Shown in pieces: positions 14,738 through 22,300 of a DNA stretch of 27,146 nucleotides (positions are counted from its first letter, which is position 1; each line of letters starts with the position of its first letter). This DNA is from a virus: positions 1 to 27,146 of IMG/VR virus record IMGVR_UViG_3300045284_000148; one strand, 5' to 3'. Under the pieces are notes generated by a model. That model was given only the letters and a program-made list of their open reading frames with translations, was not told where the DNA came from and ran no database searches. Made by a program: the position numbers and the translations under genes.

Positions 14738-15255
14738 CCCCCCTTGTCTCAATCCTCACTCCCACGATCGGGGAGCGTTCACACCTGCTCGCCGAATGCC
14801 GAGCGTCCGTGGGAGCACAGACCTATCGCGGGTTCGAGCACGTCATCGTGGAAGACCCAGACCGGGACGGCTGCGCGATTTCCGTCAACCGGGCAGCGGA
14901 GATAGCGCAGGGAGAATGGGTGCTTCCGCTCGCCGACGACGACCTGCTCCTCCCCGGCTGCGTCGAGCGGCTCCTGAACGCCGACGGTGACATCATCTAC
15001 TCTCCGCCATTGGTCACGGGGAACGAGGATCGTTGGTGGTTCTTCCAGGAGCCGCCGGTGATCCCGTCAACGGCGCTTATCCGCGCGTCGCTGTGGGATG
15101 ACCTCGGCGGTTACGACGAGAACCTGAAGCGCGAGGAGGATCGCGACCTGTGGATCAAAGCGCTCGCTGCCGGCGCACGGTTCACCCGCGTCGATGAGCC
15201 GTGCTGGGTGTACAGGCAATGGGCCGGAAACAAGAGCTTCGCGGTGGCTGCGTGA
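14734..15255 (+). CDS. glycosyltransferase family 2 (GT-A), short form
   Basis: This is a 173-residue protein with a clear GT2 opening, LVSILTPTIGERSHLLAEC, followed by SVGAQTYRGFEHVIVEDPD and the metal site LADDDLLLPG with Asp68-70. EEDRDLWIKALAAG near residue 135-148 is the catalytic-base-type segment of the family, and VYRQW ends the domain. It lacks the extra C-terminal region of longer GT2 enzymes. It is expected to add a sugar to the growing glycan. The ATGA overlap with the deacetylase upstream and the overlap with the acyltransferase downstream place it in the same transcript. Confidence 0.88.
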   Translation: MTPLVSILTPTIGERSHLLAECRASVGAQTYRGFEHVIVEDPDRDGCAISVNRAAEIAQGEWVLPLADDDLLLPGCVERLLNADGDIIYSPPLVTGNEDRWWFFQEPPVIPSTALIRASLWDDLGGYDENLKREEDRDLWIKALAAGARFTRVDEPCWVYRQWAGNKSFAVAA

Positions 15256-15725
15256 TGCTCGAGCCGTTCATTTCACCGCTCGCACTGATCGGCGCACCGC
15301 CAGAGCATCGCGGCTACCGGAGCACCGACACCATCTATTCGCCTGTCATCGGTACCGGGTGCCGCATCAACGCTTTCGTCACGATCGATTGCGGGATCAA
15401 AGGGCCGACCACGCTCGGTGACAACGTCCTGTGCCTCACGAAGGCACATGTGGGCCACGACGCGGTTGTCGGTGACGGATGCGAGATCGCTACCGGCGCC
15501 ATCATCGGCGGCTGGTGCGAGCTCGGAGAGAACGTCAAAGTCGGGCTGAACGCCGTCATCCGGCCGCGCGTCAAGGTTGGTGCCGGGGCGCGCATCGGCG
15601 CTGGCGCCGTCGTCGTCAAGGACGTGCCCGCCGGAGAGGTGTGGGTTGGTAACCCTGCGCATCCGATCGAGCGCATTGAGACGGTTGACCCGTTGTGGGA
15701 GGAGCTCTACGGTGCTCGCGCCTAG
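15255..15725 (+). CDS. hexapeptide-repeat (left-handed beta-helix) acyltransferase
   Basis: This is a 156-residue protein. ATG 15255 shares a base with the previous stop; GTG 15252 is an equally possible start. From about residue 30 the hexapeptide pattern is plain: IGTGCRINAFVTI, TTLGDNVLCLTKAHVGHDAVVGDGCEI, GAIIGGWCELGENVKVGLNAVI, VKVGAGARIGAGAVVVKDVP and the closing VWVGNPAHPI. His in AHVGHD is at the usual catalytic position of LbH acetyltransferases. It would move an acetyl (or other acyl) group from CoA to an amino or hydroxyl group of a sugar. It works as a trimer in known relatives. Confidence 0.9.
   Translation: MLEPFISPLALIGAPPEHRGYRSTDTIYSPVIGTGCRINAFVTIDCGIKGPTTLGDNVLCLTKAHVGHDAVVGDGCEIATGAIIGGWCELGENVKVGLNAVIRPRVKVGAGARIGAGAVVVKDVPAGEVWVGNPAHPIERIETVDPLWEELYGARA
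15697..15704 (+). promoter_or_regulatory. strong ribosome binding site deciding the 15712 start
   Basis: GGGAGGAG lies 7 bases before GTG 15712, inside the end of the acyltransferase gene. It fixes the start of the next glycosyltransferase, although the frame stays open upstream to 15577. Confidence 0.75.
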
Positions 15726-16266
15726 CGACGTCTCCTGTGTCATCCCGACGCGCGGGAACGTCGACCTCACCGAAGTCTTGGAGTCGCTGCCGTTCACCGA
15801 TGTGGTCGTCTACGACAACTCGCAGCGCGACGACCAGGGCATCTACGCACGGTATGCCGCGATGATTGAAGCGAAGAACGACATCATCGTCACCCAGGAC
15901 GACGACGTGGTTGTCCCCTGCTGGGCTGAGATCCTCGCCGCCTACGAACCAGGTGTCCTCACCGTGAACTACGCGGAGCCTTGGGACATCCCGTGGGTTG
16001 CTTGCGGCGCCGTGTTCGACTACGAGCTGCCGTTCGAAGCGTTCACCAGGTACCTCCACGTGTATCCGGGCGACAGGTTGTTCACGCACCGGATCTGCGA
16101 TGCCGTGTTCGGCCTACTCACCGATCGGGTGAAGGTGATCGACTACGGCCACCGTGATCTCCCGTACGGACTCGTGACGGGCCGCGTGTCGACGAGCGAC
16201 GACTGGTATCAGGGTGACCGGCTTGAGGGGAAGCGTCGTTGCGCCGCGTTGAAGGTGGCCGCGTGA
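15712..16266 (+). CDS. glycosyltransferase-like protein (GT-A fold)
   Basis: This is a 184-residue protein starting at GTG 15712. The opening VSCVIPTRGNVDLTEVLESL and the strand VVVYDNSQRDD are GT-A-like. The segment AKNDIIVTQDDDVVVPCW carries a DDD metal site (Asp63-65). DGDR-type C-terminal elements are replaced by YPGDRLFTHRICDAVFG and the DYGHRDLPYG segment, so it is a divergent member. It overlaps the acyltransferase by 14 bases and the next gene by 4. Probable sugar transfer; donor and acceptor unknown. Confidence 0.8.
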   Translation: MLAPSDVSCVIPTRGNVDLTEVLESLPFTDVVVYDNSQRDDQGIYARYAAMIEAKNDIIVTQDDDVVVPCWAEILAAYEPGVLTVNYAEPWDIPWVACGAVFDYELPFEAFTRYLHVYPGDRLFTHRICDAVFGLLTDRVKVIDYGHRDLPYGLVTGRVSTSDDWYQGDRLEGKRRCAALKVAA

Positions 16267-16886
16267 GCGTCACCATTGTGACCCCGTGGCAGAACCACCG
16301 GGAACTCGAGCGGGACTACTGGGCCGCCATCCGCGTCGCCGGCGCGCGCACGCTTATCGTGGACGACGGCTCCGAGCCGCCGCTGCCGAACGCGCTCCGC
16401 GTTGAGCGCGGCGGGTTCGCGCGAGCATGCAACGCCGGTCTCGCGAACGTACACACAGACGCCGTACTGTTCCTCAATGACGACATCGCCGCGACCGGCC
16501 CCGGTTGGCTCGCGCTCCTCGAGGAAGCCATCGAACCGGGTGTGCTCGTCGGTGCCGAGCTCCGTTCCGGGCCTCACTGCGACGTTGATGGCGAACCGAT
16601 GCCGTACCTCGACGGGTGGTGCCTCGGGGGGATGACGGCAGACCTCCGTTACCTCGGCGGCTGGGACGAAGTGTTCACGGAGCCGTCCTACTACGGTGAC
16701 AACGACCTCTGTTTGCGCGCCCGCGCCGAAGGGTTCGCGCTCCGGGAGGTGCGTGTCCCGTTGGTGCATAAGCGGAACGTCACTGCTGGCCCCGCGTCGG
16801 ACCCGCGCGTGAACGCTGCGTCGGTGTTGAACCGTGCCCGCTATCTGGCCCGCGCCCGTGAACTGCTGGAAGGAGTGCCAGCGTGA
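16263..16886 (+). CDS. glycosyltransferase family 2 (GT-A)
   Basis: This is a 207-residue protein. The frame opens at 16239, but GTG 16263 overlaps the previous stop (GTGA) and begins the family sequence MSVTIVTPWQNHRELERDYW. Landmarks are LIVDDGSEPP (Asp34, Asp35), GGFARACNAGLANVHTDAV, the metal site FLNDDIAAT (Asp73, Asp74) and GGWDEVFTEPSYYGDNDLCL with the acidic catalytic region. The basic C-terminal helix (RARYLARARELL) ends the protein. It is the last enzyme of the cassette, and its stop overlaps the head-tail connector gene by GTGA, which ties the cassette to the tail operon. Confidence 0.9.
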   Translation: MSVTIVTPWQNHRELERDYWAAIRVAGARTLIVDDGSEPPLPNALRVERGGFARACNAGLANVHTDAVLFLNDDIAATGPGWLALLEEAIEPGVLVGAELRSGPHCDVDGEPMPYLDGWCLGGMTADLRYLGGWDEVFTEPSYYGDNDLCLRARAEGFALREVRVPLVHKRNVTAGPASDPRVNAASVLNRARYLARARELLEGVPA

Positions 16887-17494
16887 GCGACTACATCACC
16901 TCGGATCAGCTCAAAGCCACCATTGAGATCGTCGACGAAACATATGCGGACGCTGATATCGCTACGGCGATCAGCGCCGCGAGCCGCGTCATCGACGCTT
17001 ACAAGAACACGCGGTTCTACCCGACGCAGGAGACCCGGTATTACACCCCGGATCCGTGCCGGTACGACCTCCCGATCGATGATCTCTCCACGAGCACTGG
17101 TTCCACGATCACCATCGACGCGGACGGCGACGGTGTGTACGAGACAACGTGGGCGCTCAACACCGACTACTACCTCGATCCGCCGAACGCCGCACTGGAG
17201 GGGCGGCCGTTCAACAGGGTGACTATCCGCCGGAACTCGGGTCGCACATGGCCGGGGTGGCAGCGCGCAGTCCGCGTCGACGGTGAGTTCGGTTGGGCCA
17301 CCGCGGTGCCACAGGTGACGCAAGCCTGCTCCATCCTCGCCAGCCGGTATCTGCGCCGCGCTAGGGAGACGCCCTATGGGATCCTGACCGTCACAGGGGA
17401 CGCCATCACAGCCGCGAGGTTGGGACGGATCGACCCGGATGTGGCGTTCCTGCTCGACAACATCCCTGGTGACCCAGCCCAGTTGATCGCGTGA
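16883..17494 (+). CDS. head-tail connector (adaptor) protein, HK97 gp6-like
   Basis: This is a 203-residue protein. The N-terminus, with helices TSDQLKATIEI, DADIATAISAASRVIDAYKNTRF, is the usual opening of phage head-tail adaptors that bind under the portal. A beta-rich insertion (residues 50-125, with DGDGVYETTW) is followed by FGWATAVPQVTQACSILASRYLRRAR, the conserved closing helix of the family. It lies between the capsid side and the tail genes, at the expected place if the sugar cassette is ignored. Overlaps of 4 bases on both sides (GTGA). Confidence 0.8.
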   Translation: MSDYITSDQLKATIEIVDETYADADIATAISAASRVIDAYKNTRFYPTQETRYYTPDPCRYDLPIDDLSTSTGSTITIDADGDGVYETTWALNTDYYLDPPNAALEGRPFNRVTIRRNSGRTWPGWQRAVRVDGEFGWATAVPQVTQACSILASRYLRRARETPYGILTVTGDAITAARLGRIDPDVAFLLDNIPGDPAQLIA

Positions 17495-17904
17495 GCTTCG
17501 AGATCGCCGACATCCGCGCCGGTCTTGCCGCGAACCTCGCCACCGTTGCTGAGTCACGCCAGGTGAGCGCATACCGGATGGCGTCACCGACACCGCCGTC
17601 ACTGGTTGTTGTTGGGTTCGAGGAGATCACACCTATCACGTTCGGTCGTGGCGGGTTCGAGATCCCGATGCTCATCCAAGGACTCGCAGGGAAGAGCACC
17701 GACAAGGGCGCTCAGATCAGGTTGGACAAGTGGCTTTCACCGAACGGTGACCTGAACGTGTGGGCCGCCATCGAATCAGACCAATCACTCGGCGGGACTG
17801 TTTCCGCCGTGACTGTGCTCCGCTGCGACGGATCACAGTTCATCCAGCTCGAGAACGGCACCGAGGTGTTGGGCTCGACCTGGCACGTACGGATCGACCT
17901 CTAA
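17491..17904 (+). CDS. probable tail terminator / neck protein
   Basis: This is a 137-residue protein. It opens with IADIRAGLAANLATVAESRQVSAY and continues with PTPPSLVVVGFEEI, GRGGFEIPMLIQGL, DKWLSPNGDLNVWAAIESDQSLGG and ends with GTEVLGSTWHVRI. This alpha/beta pattern (helix, strands, short helix, strands) is common in actinophage proteins located just before the major tail protein and is usually taken as the tail terminator that caps the tube and joins it to the head. A head-closure role is the alternative. GTG start overlapping the connector stop. Confidence 0.65.
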   Translation: MSFEIADIRAGLAANLATVAESRQVSAYRMASPTPPSLVVVGFEEITPITFGRGGFEIPMLIQGLAGKSTDKGAQIRLDKWLSPNGDLNVWAAIESDQSLGGTVSAVTVLRCDGSQFIQLENGTEVLGSTWHVRIDL

Positions 17905-17905
17905 C

Positions 17906-17959
17906 CGGGACGCAAGTGCTCCACCATCCCAGCCCCTCTAGGGGCATTTCAACGTCCCG
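17906..17959 (+). promoter_or_regulatory. nested hairpin upstream of the major tail protein
   Basis: The 71-base gap before the major tail gene can fold into a nested structure. The outer stem CGGGACG (17906-17912) pairs with CGTCCCG (17953-17959). Inside it GCCCC (17932-17936) pairs with GGGGC (17941-17945) around the loop TCTA. Only a weak ATTTC follows the inner stem, so efficient termination is doubtful. A partial attenuator or an mRNA-processing/stability element at the 5' end of an abundant message are both possible. Confidence 0.5.
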
Positions 17960-17975
17960 AAAGGGGGAGTAACCC

Positions 17976-18413
17976 ATGGCAGGGAAGTTCGCCGCCACCG
18001 ATGTCAGCATCGTCTTGGACGCGCTCGACATCTCCGATTACTGCTTCAGCGTCGACGTCCCGGACACCAAAGACCAGATCGACGTGTCCGGGTTCAACCC
18101 GACGAGCTCCAGGGAGTTCCTCCCTGGCACCCGTGACCAGACCGTCACCCTCGGCGTGCTCCAGGTGTTCGACAGCACCGGCGGGTTCGCCGCGATCCAC
18201 ACGAAGCTGAACACCCTGTACACCGCGAACAGCGCGTTCGTGTTCACGATCAAGCCGACCAGCGGCTCCGTGTCGGGGACGAACCCGAAGTACTCGGGTA
18301 CCGCGCAGATGTACGAGTACGACGGCCTCAACGCGCAGTTGAACGCTCGTGCCGAGATCACCGTCACGCTGAAGCCCGCCAACGGCGCCGTCTGGGCGTG
18401 GGCAACGGCTTAA
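17976..18413 (+). CDS. major tail protein (tail tube)
   Basis: This is a 145-residue, beta-rich, Thr/Ser/Asn-rich protein at the place of the tail tube protein. ATG 17976 has AAGGGGGAG at 17961-17969, the strongest ribosome site in the tail region, consistent with high expression. It contains strands typical of tube monomers: DVSIVLDALDISDYC, SVDVPDTKDQIDVSGF, QTVTLGVLQVFDS, FVFTIKPTSGS, YSGTAQMYEYDGL and the closing AEITVTLKPANGAVWAW. It stacks as rings around the tape measure protein. Neighbours (tail terminator before, chaperones and tape measure after) support the call. Confidence 0.85.
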   Translation: MAGKFAATDVSIVLDALDISDYCFSVDVPDTKDQIDVSGFNPTSSREFLPGTRDQTVTLGVLQVFDSTGGFAAIHTKLNTLYTANSAFVFTIKPTSGSVSGTNPKYSGTAQMYEYDGLNAQLNARAEITVTLKPANGAVWAWATA

Positions 18414-18414
18414 G

Positions 18415-18780
18415 GTGGCGAAGGAAGTCCTCGCGGTCAAGGGATACCGGGAACTCCTCCGCGCCACCGACCGATCGGGGAAAGCATCGAAGAAGGAAGT
18501 CAGAACGGCGCTGGCCGACGCCGGAGAGATCGTCCGCGCGGACGGCCAGCGCCTGTTCACCAAGTACGACGCGAGATCAGCCGCGGGGTTCACCGTGAGC
18601 GTCCGCGCCACCGGTGTGTCCATCCGGCAGCGGCTCCGCAAAACCACGGGTCAGCACCCCGAATACGGCGCGTTGCAGATGCGAACCCTGCTGAAGGCTC
18701 GCGCCGAGAACACCGAGAACGTCGAGAAAGCGTTCGAGAAAGCCATCGACCGCATCGCTGACACATTCGACGAACACTAA
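18415..18780 (+). CDS. HK97 gp10-like tail completion/minor protein
   Basis: This is a 121-residue protein starting at GTG 18415, one base after the tail protein stop. Helices VKGYRELLRATDRS and KKEVRTALADAGEIVRADGQRLFTKYD are followed by SAAGFTVSVRATGVSIRQRL and a PEYGALQM motif, then a C-terminal helix with KAFEKAIDRIADTFD. This is the usual pattern of the HK97 gp10-like family, proteins of the head-tail junction or tail completion. Its location after, not before, the major tail protein is slightly unusual for gp10 itself but common in actinophages. Confidence 0.7.
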   Translation: MAKEVLAVKGYRELLRATDRSGKASKKEVRTALADAGEIVRADGQRLFTKYDARSAAGFTVSVRATGVSIRQRLRKTTGQHPEYGALQMRTLLKARAENTENVEKAFEKAIDRIADTFDEH

Positions 18781-18797
18781 GGAGAGGAAACCGGGAC

Positions 18798-19223
18798 ATG
18801 ACAGACACAGGCAAGGACGGGTTCGAGTACAAGTCCCCCGACGACACCGCGGCGACGTTCTACACATGGTCGGTCTCCACCGGGGCGAAAGACCTGATGC
18901 TGATCGACAGGTTCACCGGGATGCCCGTCAGCGAGTTCTTCGAGCAGATCGAGGACAGCTTCGACCGTGGCCGCGCACCGATCCTGTTCGCGCTCATGGC
19001 GACGTCGATTCGTGCGAAGAACCCCGAATGGTCACTTGAGCGGATCGTCCGGCTCGTCCAGAACCTCGACCTCACCGAAGTGAAGTTCATCGACGGTGAC
19101 GCAACTGAGGATGAGCTCCCCCCTCCCTCGGGCGGACAACAGGGGCCGCCCAGCGAAGACGGCTCAACCTCACCGTCAGACGAGTCGAAACCATCTGCGA
19201 CCCGTCGGGCACGGTCGGCATAA
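18798..19223 (+). CDS. tail assembly chaperone, short (G-type) product
   Basis: This is a 141-residue protein with ATG 18798 preceded by GGAGAGG at 18781-18787. It is acidic, with helices SEFFEQIEDSFDRGRAPILFALMATSIR and LERIVRLVQNLDLTEVKFID. From residue 104 it becomes Pro/Ser/Gly/Glu-rich and disordered, the region where the frameshift occurs. It is located immediately before the tape measure gene, as for lambda G and its relatives, which coat the tape measure protein during tail assembly. It is the non-shifted product of the frameshift pair. Confidence 0.85.
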   Translation: MTDTGKDGFEYKSPDDTAATFYTWSVSTGAKDLMLIDRFTGMPVSEFFEQIEDSFDRGRAPILFALMATSIRAKNPEWSLERIVRLVQNLDLTEVKFIDGDATEDELPPPSGGQQGPPSEDGSTSPSDESKPSATRRARSA

Positions 19224-19360
19224 CCGACTTCTGCCGTGAACCCACCCTGATGTGGTCACCGTGGATGGCGTACCACTACCGGCTGCTGAAGAACGACATC
19301 GTGACTCACAACATCACCCTTGACGAGATCGTCTCGATGTGGGACGGGATAAAGAGCTGA
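18798..19360 (+). CDS. tail assembly chaperone, -1 frameshift (GT-type) fusion
   Basis: A proportion of ribosomes are expected to slip back one base at 19118-19124 and continue from 19124 to the TGA at 19358-19360. The predicted product is 187 residues: the first 109 of the short form, then 78 residues in the -1 frame. The new part looks like real protein, with VETICDPSGTVG, TDFCREPTLMWSPWM, HYRLLKNDIVTHNITLDE and the closing IVSMWDGIKS. The -1 frame has a stop at 19112-19114 and the original frame stops at 19221-19223, so slippage must lie between them. The T-like part would contact the tape measure or tube proteins. Confidence 0.82.
19118..19151 (+). promoter_or_regulatory. programmed -1 ribosomal frameshift signal
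   Basis: The slippery heptamer C CCC CCT is at 19118-19124 in the reading frame of the short chaperone (codons CCC CCT). Both tRNAs can re-pair after slipping to CCC CCC. After a 5-base spacer, a hairpin pairs GGGCGG (19130-19135) with CCGCCC (19146-19151) around a 10-base loop. Spacing and all-GC stem match classic -1 stimulators. No other heptamer of the X XXY YYZ form exists between the two limiting stop codons. Confidence 0.8.
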
Positions 19361-19361
19361 G

Positions 19362-22300
19362 TTGGCGCGCCGGATCGAAGTAGACATCATCGGTGACGCA
19401 AGCTCGCTGCAACGGTCGTTCAAGGCTGCCGATGCGTCCGCGAAAGAGTTCAACGGTGTCATAGGTTCCGTCCGTGTGGGTCTCGGCGCGCTCGTGAAGA
19501 GCTTCGTCGTGATCGAAGTCCTCGACAAGGCGTTCGAGGGTCTCACCGAAACGTTCCGGGCGGGGATCGACGAGTTCAAAGAAACGACGCAGATCCAGGC
19601 TCAGACAGCGGCGGCGATCAAATCAACCGGGGACATCTCCGGTGTCACCGCGAAGCAGATCCATGGGTTGTCGCTCGAGTTGTCGAACCTGTCCGGTCAG
19701 TCCGACGAGTCGGTCCAGGCCGCCGAGAACGTCCTGTTGTCGTTCACGAACATCCGAAACTCGCTCGGGAAGAACAACGACGTCTTTACCCAGGCCACGA
19801 AGGCCGTCGTTGACTTCTCGGCGCGCACCGGCCGGGACGCACCCGCCGCAGCGGTGCTCTTGGGGAAGGCGTTGCAGGACCCGGCGAAGCGCGTCGGGAT
19901 CCTCGCACGGGCCGGGGTGGTGCTGTCGCAGTCGCAGACAGCGGTGCTGAAGTCGGTTGAGAAGAACCAGGGGATCCTGGCGGCGCAGAAGATCCTGCTC
20001 GCCGACCTCGCAACACGGTTCCAGGGAGCCGCCGCGGCAGCCGGGAAAACACTGCCGGGTGCGCTCAACATTCTGAAGGAACGGTTCCGTGACCTCGCCG
20101 GTGAAGGCATCGCGAAGGTCCAAGGGCCATTGACGTCGGCAGCGAACGCCCTCGCAGGGTTCGTGGTGAAACTCACCGACGCGAAAGGCGCGGCCGCGAA
20201 GTTCAAGATCGCCGTCGACGGGCTCAAGTCACTCGGGAAGTCGCTGACGAAAGCGATCGGGGACGCTGTCGCGCAGATCAACTGGGACCAAATCTGGGCG
20301 CGCGCGAAGGACATCGGGAAGGGCTTGCAGCAACGGCTCGCGCAGATCGACTTCAAAGGGATCGGCCAGAAGATCGGTGACGGCATCGCACAGGCCATCA
20401 AGGTTGCTGTCCCGGCCGTGGCTGAGCTCGCGAACAAGATCACCTCGGTGATCTCCTCGATCGACTGGGAGAAGGTTGGGCAAACGGTGGGGCCGGGGTT
20501 GGCGACGGCGATCGTGACTGCGTTCGCGACGTTGACCGACGTGACGTTCTGGGCGCGCCACTGGGATCTCGCCCTGTCGGTCGCAGCGGTCGCGTTCAGC
20601 GGGCCGCTTGGGAAGCTCGGCTCGAAACTCCTCGAGCCGTTCGCACGGGTTGGTGTGAGGCTCGCGGAATCGTTTGCGCTCGCTATCGCTTCAACGGTTG
20701 AGAAGATCGCGCCGGAGATCGCTGACCCCGTTCTCAACGTTCTGTTGAGGTTGCCAGCCCAGGTCGCAAGGATCGTCTCAGGATTGGCGGCACCGTTCGT
20801 TTCGTTGTTCAACCGGTTGGGCCGGATCGCGACGTTCTCTATCAAGGTTCTCGGGATCAAGTTCGCGCTCGACCAGATCGCCGACTTCTTCAGGAAAGCG
20901 AAGCAGGTGCTCGCGAAGCCGATCGCTGTGGTGCTCGACGTCACGGGCGTCTCCCAGGCACTGAGCCAACTCAAGTTGGCGTTCCACGTCATCATCCAGA
21001 CGATCACCGGGGATTTCTCCGGACTGTGGAAAACACTTGAGAAGCAGGCGATCAACGCTGCGCTGGCGATCGTTGAGCCGTTCACGCACCTACCGAAGAT
21101 CCTCGGCGGCGGGCCGTTCCAGGAGATCAAAGCCGAGCTCCAGAAACAACTCGACGGCATGAAGACATCAGCGGCGACGAGTGGTAATCAGATCGGTCAG
21201 GCGCTTGGAGACGGGATCTCTCAGGGATTTGCGTCGAAGGCTGGTGTCCTCGCGCAGCAGGAGAAGTCGCTGATCCCGACGACGGCGATAGTTCAAGCGA
21301 AAACAGCGGCGAAGCAGACCCGGCAGCCAGCCGCGGCATCTCCCTTGAAGCCGGTCGCGAGCGATCTTCTCGGTGCACCCACCCAGCCGAAGGGAATCAC
21401 CGCCGACCAGCGCAACACATTCTTCGATAGCAGCATCGGCCGGTTGCTCGACCAAGCACAGGACGGCAAGATCCAGCAGCAGATCGCGAAGCTCAAAGCA
21501 ATCGGCGGGCTCATCACGAAGCGGATCGCCGCGACGAAAGACGTTACGCGCAGGCTCACGCTCGAGCAGCAACTCCTCGACAACGTGACACGGCCGATCC
21601 AGGCGTTGGAAGCAACCGAGAAGTCGGATGCGCTCCAGGCATCAGACGATGCGTTCCAGAAGCTTGTCGATTCGCTCCAGTTGAACGTTGACCGTGCCTC
21701 GGTGACGAAGGGAACCGCCGACGACATCGCGGCCGTGAAAGCCCTCATGGACGGCATCAAGACCAGGATCAAAGCCGTCGGTGCGACCTCCGACCTTGAG
21801 CAGCAGCTACTCGCCGCCGAACAGAACCTGAAGGACGTCAACTCTCAACGCGCCCAAAACGTCCTTGATTCGCTCCAACTGAATGTCGACCGTGCAGCCG
21901 TGACGAAGAGCACCAGTGACGACATCTCGACGCTCACCGCGTTGAAGAACGGCATCAAAGCCAGGATCAAAGCGGTCGGTGAAACATCGGACCTGGAGCA
22001 GCAACTCCTCGCGGTAACGCAGCAGATGGCGACCGTGAGGTCGCAGGTCGCGCAGGGGATCCTCGACGCGCTGAACCTGAAACTGACGAGGGCGCAAGCC
22101 ACTCCGAGCCAGCAGGATGATCTCAGTGTGCTCGATGCGCTTCAGAAAACGTTGAAGAAACAGATCAAGGCTGTTGGCGCGACGAACGATCTTGAACAGC
22201 AACTCCTCGCGGCCACGCAGCAGATCAAGGGTGTGCGCGACCAGGTGCGACAGGGGATCCTCGACACGCTCAACTTCGCCGTCACGAAAGCGTCAGCGAC

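Noticed and set aside
19697-21160. Long open frame (487 residues) on the opposite strand of the tape measure gene
   Set aside because: It lies wholly inside a strongly supported gene; its Ser/Arg/Ala-rich sequence is the usual product of reading GC-rich codons backwards.
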